Shown here: piece after piece, positions 22,436 to 23,528 of the stretch
Position numbering within the stretch: the stretch's first letter is position 1
Layout: each line of letters begins with the position of its first letter
From: Thermodesulfobacteriaceae bacterium
Lineage (GTDB): Bacteria > Desulfobacterota > Dissulfuribacteria > Dissulfuribacterales > UBA3076
NCBI GenBank assembly: GCA_012961845.1
Contig: DTYO01000156.1
Span: 1-23,528, forward strand
Length of the DNA: 23,528 bases
Direction of reading: 5' to 3'
Position numbers and translations under genes: made by a program
The notes under the pieces: model-generated
Told to the model about the DNA's origin: nothing
Databases searched by the model: none
What the model saw: the letters and a program-made list of their open reading frames with translations, nothing else

Positions 22436-23283
22436 CTAATCGAAACTCAGTATGTGCCTGGGGTAAGACCCCAATACCCGTATAAACGGAGCCAGTTCGC
22501 CCAGGTGCTCCAAGGCCCGCATACAGTTGCCTGCATCGGCATGGCCGCAGAAATCTGCGTAAAACAGATACTGCCATGGTTTGCCCTGCAGCGGTCTGGA
22601 TTCTATTTTCGTGAGATCTATATCTCTCAGGGCAAATACCCCCAGGGCCTTGAACAGGGCTCCCGGCTGATTGGACAGGCTGAACACCACTGAAGTCTTA
22701 TACGACCCGCTTTCTGGATTATCCACCTTGAAAGGATGGGCAGCGATCATGAGGAAGCGGGTATAGTTGGCAGGATCGTCTTCCATGTTTTCCGCAAGGA
22801 CATCCAGCCCGTAGACATCTGCAGCCCTTTTGTGCGCCAGTGCAGCAGCCGACCTGTCACCTTTCTCTTTTATCATCCTGGCGCTTCCCGCCGTATCATA
22901 TTCGGCCACAAGTTTCAGTCCCATTCGTTTCAGGCTTGTCTCGCACTGTGCAAGGGCCTGAGGATGCGAGTGCACTGTTGTTACAGCATCCATAGCAACC
23001 CCCGGCAGTACCATCAGACAGTGATTGACCCTGAGGTGATACTCTCCCACAATATGTATGTCCCTGTTGCGGAGCAGTAGATCGTAGTTCCTGTGAATGC
23101 TTCCGGCAAGAGAATTTTCGATGGGTATCAGGCCTGCAGAGCATTTCCCGGTGGAAACCGCCTGGAACACATCTTCAAAGGATTGCAGCGGCAGGGTTTC
23201 GGTTCCCGGCCCGAAATATTCCAGGGCGGCTGCTTCACTGTATGCCCCGTGTTCACCCTGAAAGGCATTTTTTTTTCAATCAT
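22436..23283 (-). CDS. pheA: prephenate dehydratase, requires a -1 frameshift at an A9 run
   Basis: Converts prephenate to phenylpyruvate in phenylalanine synthesis. The uninterrupted frame begins only at a GTG at 23170, which would remove part of the catalytic domain. Conserved sequence continues upstream in the same frame (AFQGEHGAYSEAAALEYFGPG) as far as AAT at 23269-23267 and then meets a TGA. The only sensible start, ATG at 23283, reads MIEKK in the other frame. A -1 shift on the A9 run (23276-23268) joins them to a normal 282-residue protein. The rest is intact: catalytic TRF in NYTRFLMI, and an ACT domain with GALFKAL and ESRPLQG for phenylalanine feedback. There is no chorismate mutase domain upstream. 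It follows amrS by 75 bases. A sequencing error or a real slippage site are both possible. Confidence 0.82.
23268..23276 (-). other. A9 slippage site at the start of pheA
   Basis: Nine consecutive A residues on the minus strand follow ATGATTG. Read as GAA AAA AAA, a -1 slip enters the pheA frame at AAT GCC TTT CAG. Runs of nine or more A are known to cause RNA polymerase slippage in bacteria, and A-AAA-AAA is a classical ribosomal -1 site. One missing A in the assembly would look the same. Confidence 0.6.
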
Positions 23284-23358
23284 CAAGTGACTTTCTCTGT
23301 TTCCGATCAAAATTCCAGTGGGAGCCTGCGGCAGGCCCAGGCCGATCATCAAACCCGC

Positions 23359-23528
23359 CTAGGCCCATACTCCCGGGATGACCATATTACAGAATCGGCA
23401 TCTGCTGCCTCTGAGATTATAGACAGGAATAATGAAACCTCTGCGTTCTATGAGTGGTTTGCCGCAGTTGTGACAATAGGTATTGTTTCCTTCATGGTCT
23501 GGCACATTCCCCAGATAAACATACCGTA
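23359..23528 (-). CDS. amrS: AmmeMemoRadiSam system radical SAM enzyme, C-terminal end
   Basis: The frame is open from the right edge to TAG at 23361-23359 and covers the last 55 residues. I recognise RYVYLGNVPDHEGNNTYCHNCG, then KPLIERRGF and a closing CRFCN...IPGVW, the C-terminal two-Cys-pair module of AmrS, related to pyruvate formate-lyase activating enzymes. The catalytic CxxxCxxC motif lies outside the window. In the usual system it works with AmrA (AMMECR1) and AmrB (MEMO1) proteins; I do not know an established reaction. pheA starts 75 bases downstream on the same strand, so the two may be co-transcribed. Too short for a start-codon-based call, but the match is strong. Confidence 0.85.
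   Translation of the reverse strand, partial: RYVYLGNVPDHEGNNTYCHNCGKPLIERRGFIIPVYNLRGSRCRFCNMVIPGVWA

Noticed and set aside
22436..23170. pheA as a normal gene starting at GTG 23170
   Set aside because: This would discard the conserved AFQGEHGAYSE region that is present in the same frame upstream, and no ribosome-binding site precedes that GTG.
1..23528. CRISPR arrays, tRNA or rRNA genes, insertion sequences
   Set aside because: No regularly spaced direct repeats, no cloverleaf or rRNA signatures and no transposase-like frames were seen in the window.

Overview
The window looks like an accessory-to-core stretch of a Gram-negative anaerobe, most likely a Desulfobacterota (sulfate-reducer-like) chromosome. 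The reasons are the gene styles (P-type glycan genes, an extended PstC/PstA pair, an AmrS-type radical SAM gene) and a small gene that appears to encode selenocysteine. This placement is inference from family resemblance; no rRNA or marker search was possible. Coding density is high and no stretch above 300 bases lacks a gene. I saw no tRNA, rRNA, CRISPR array or insertion sequence.

Region 1 (1-10.7 kb) is a surface-polysaccharide locus. On the + strand are the tail of an unidentified protein, a family-2 glycosyltransferase and an RgpF-type rhamnan-synthesis protein. Converging on them is a long minus-strand run. In transcription order it holds a DUF134 regulator, a Wzx-like flippase, three enzymes for an acylated 3-amino-3,6-dideoxyhexose (hexapeptide acyltransferase, 3,4-ketoisomerase, PLP aminotransferase), a CgeB-like glycosyltransferase, a sulfotransferase and a second GT2. 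Between the two arms sits a lone small Cys-rich gene whose promoter carries a perfect 29-bp Fur-type palindrome.

Region 2 (10.8-16.2 kb) is housekeeping-like. A minus-strand cluster reads radical SAM, RNase G, HisC. A + strand membrane PAS protein follows, which ends after its histidine-bearing dimerisation helices and has no ATPase domain. A convergent Nudix hydrolase closes the region.

Region 3 (16.3-22.0 kb) is a + strand unit with ddl (D-Ala-D-Ala ligase) overlapping pstC by ATGA, then pstA, pstS and pstB. It therefore joins a peptidoglycan precursor enzyme to the high-affinity phosphate importer, with pstS in the unusual third position of the transporter.

Region 4 (22.0-23.5 kb) is on the minus strand and reads amrS (partial), pheA, then a 63-residue protein. 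Two decoding anomalies lie here. The full prephenate dehydratase can only be read by shifting -1 at an A9 run after five codons. The 63-residue gene has an in-frame UGA followed at once by a bacterial SECIS-like hairpin. That gene breaks at the UGA in ordinary ORF finding. I consider it the most interesting item in the window.
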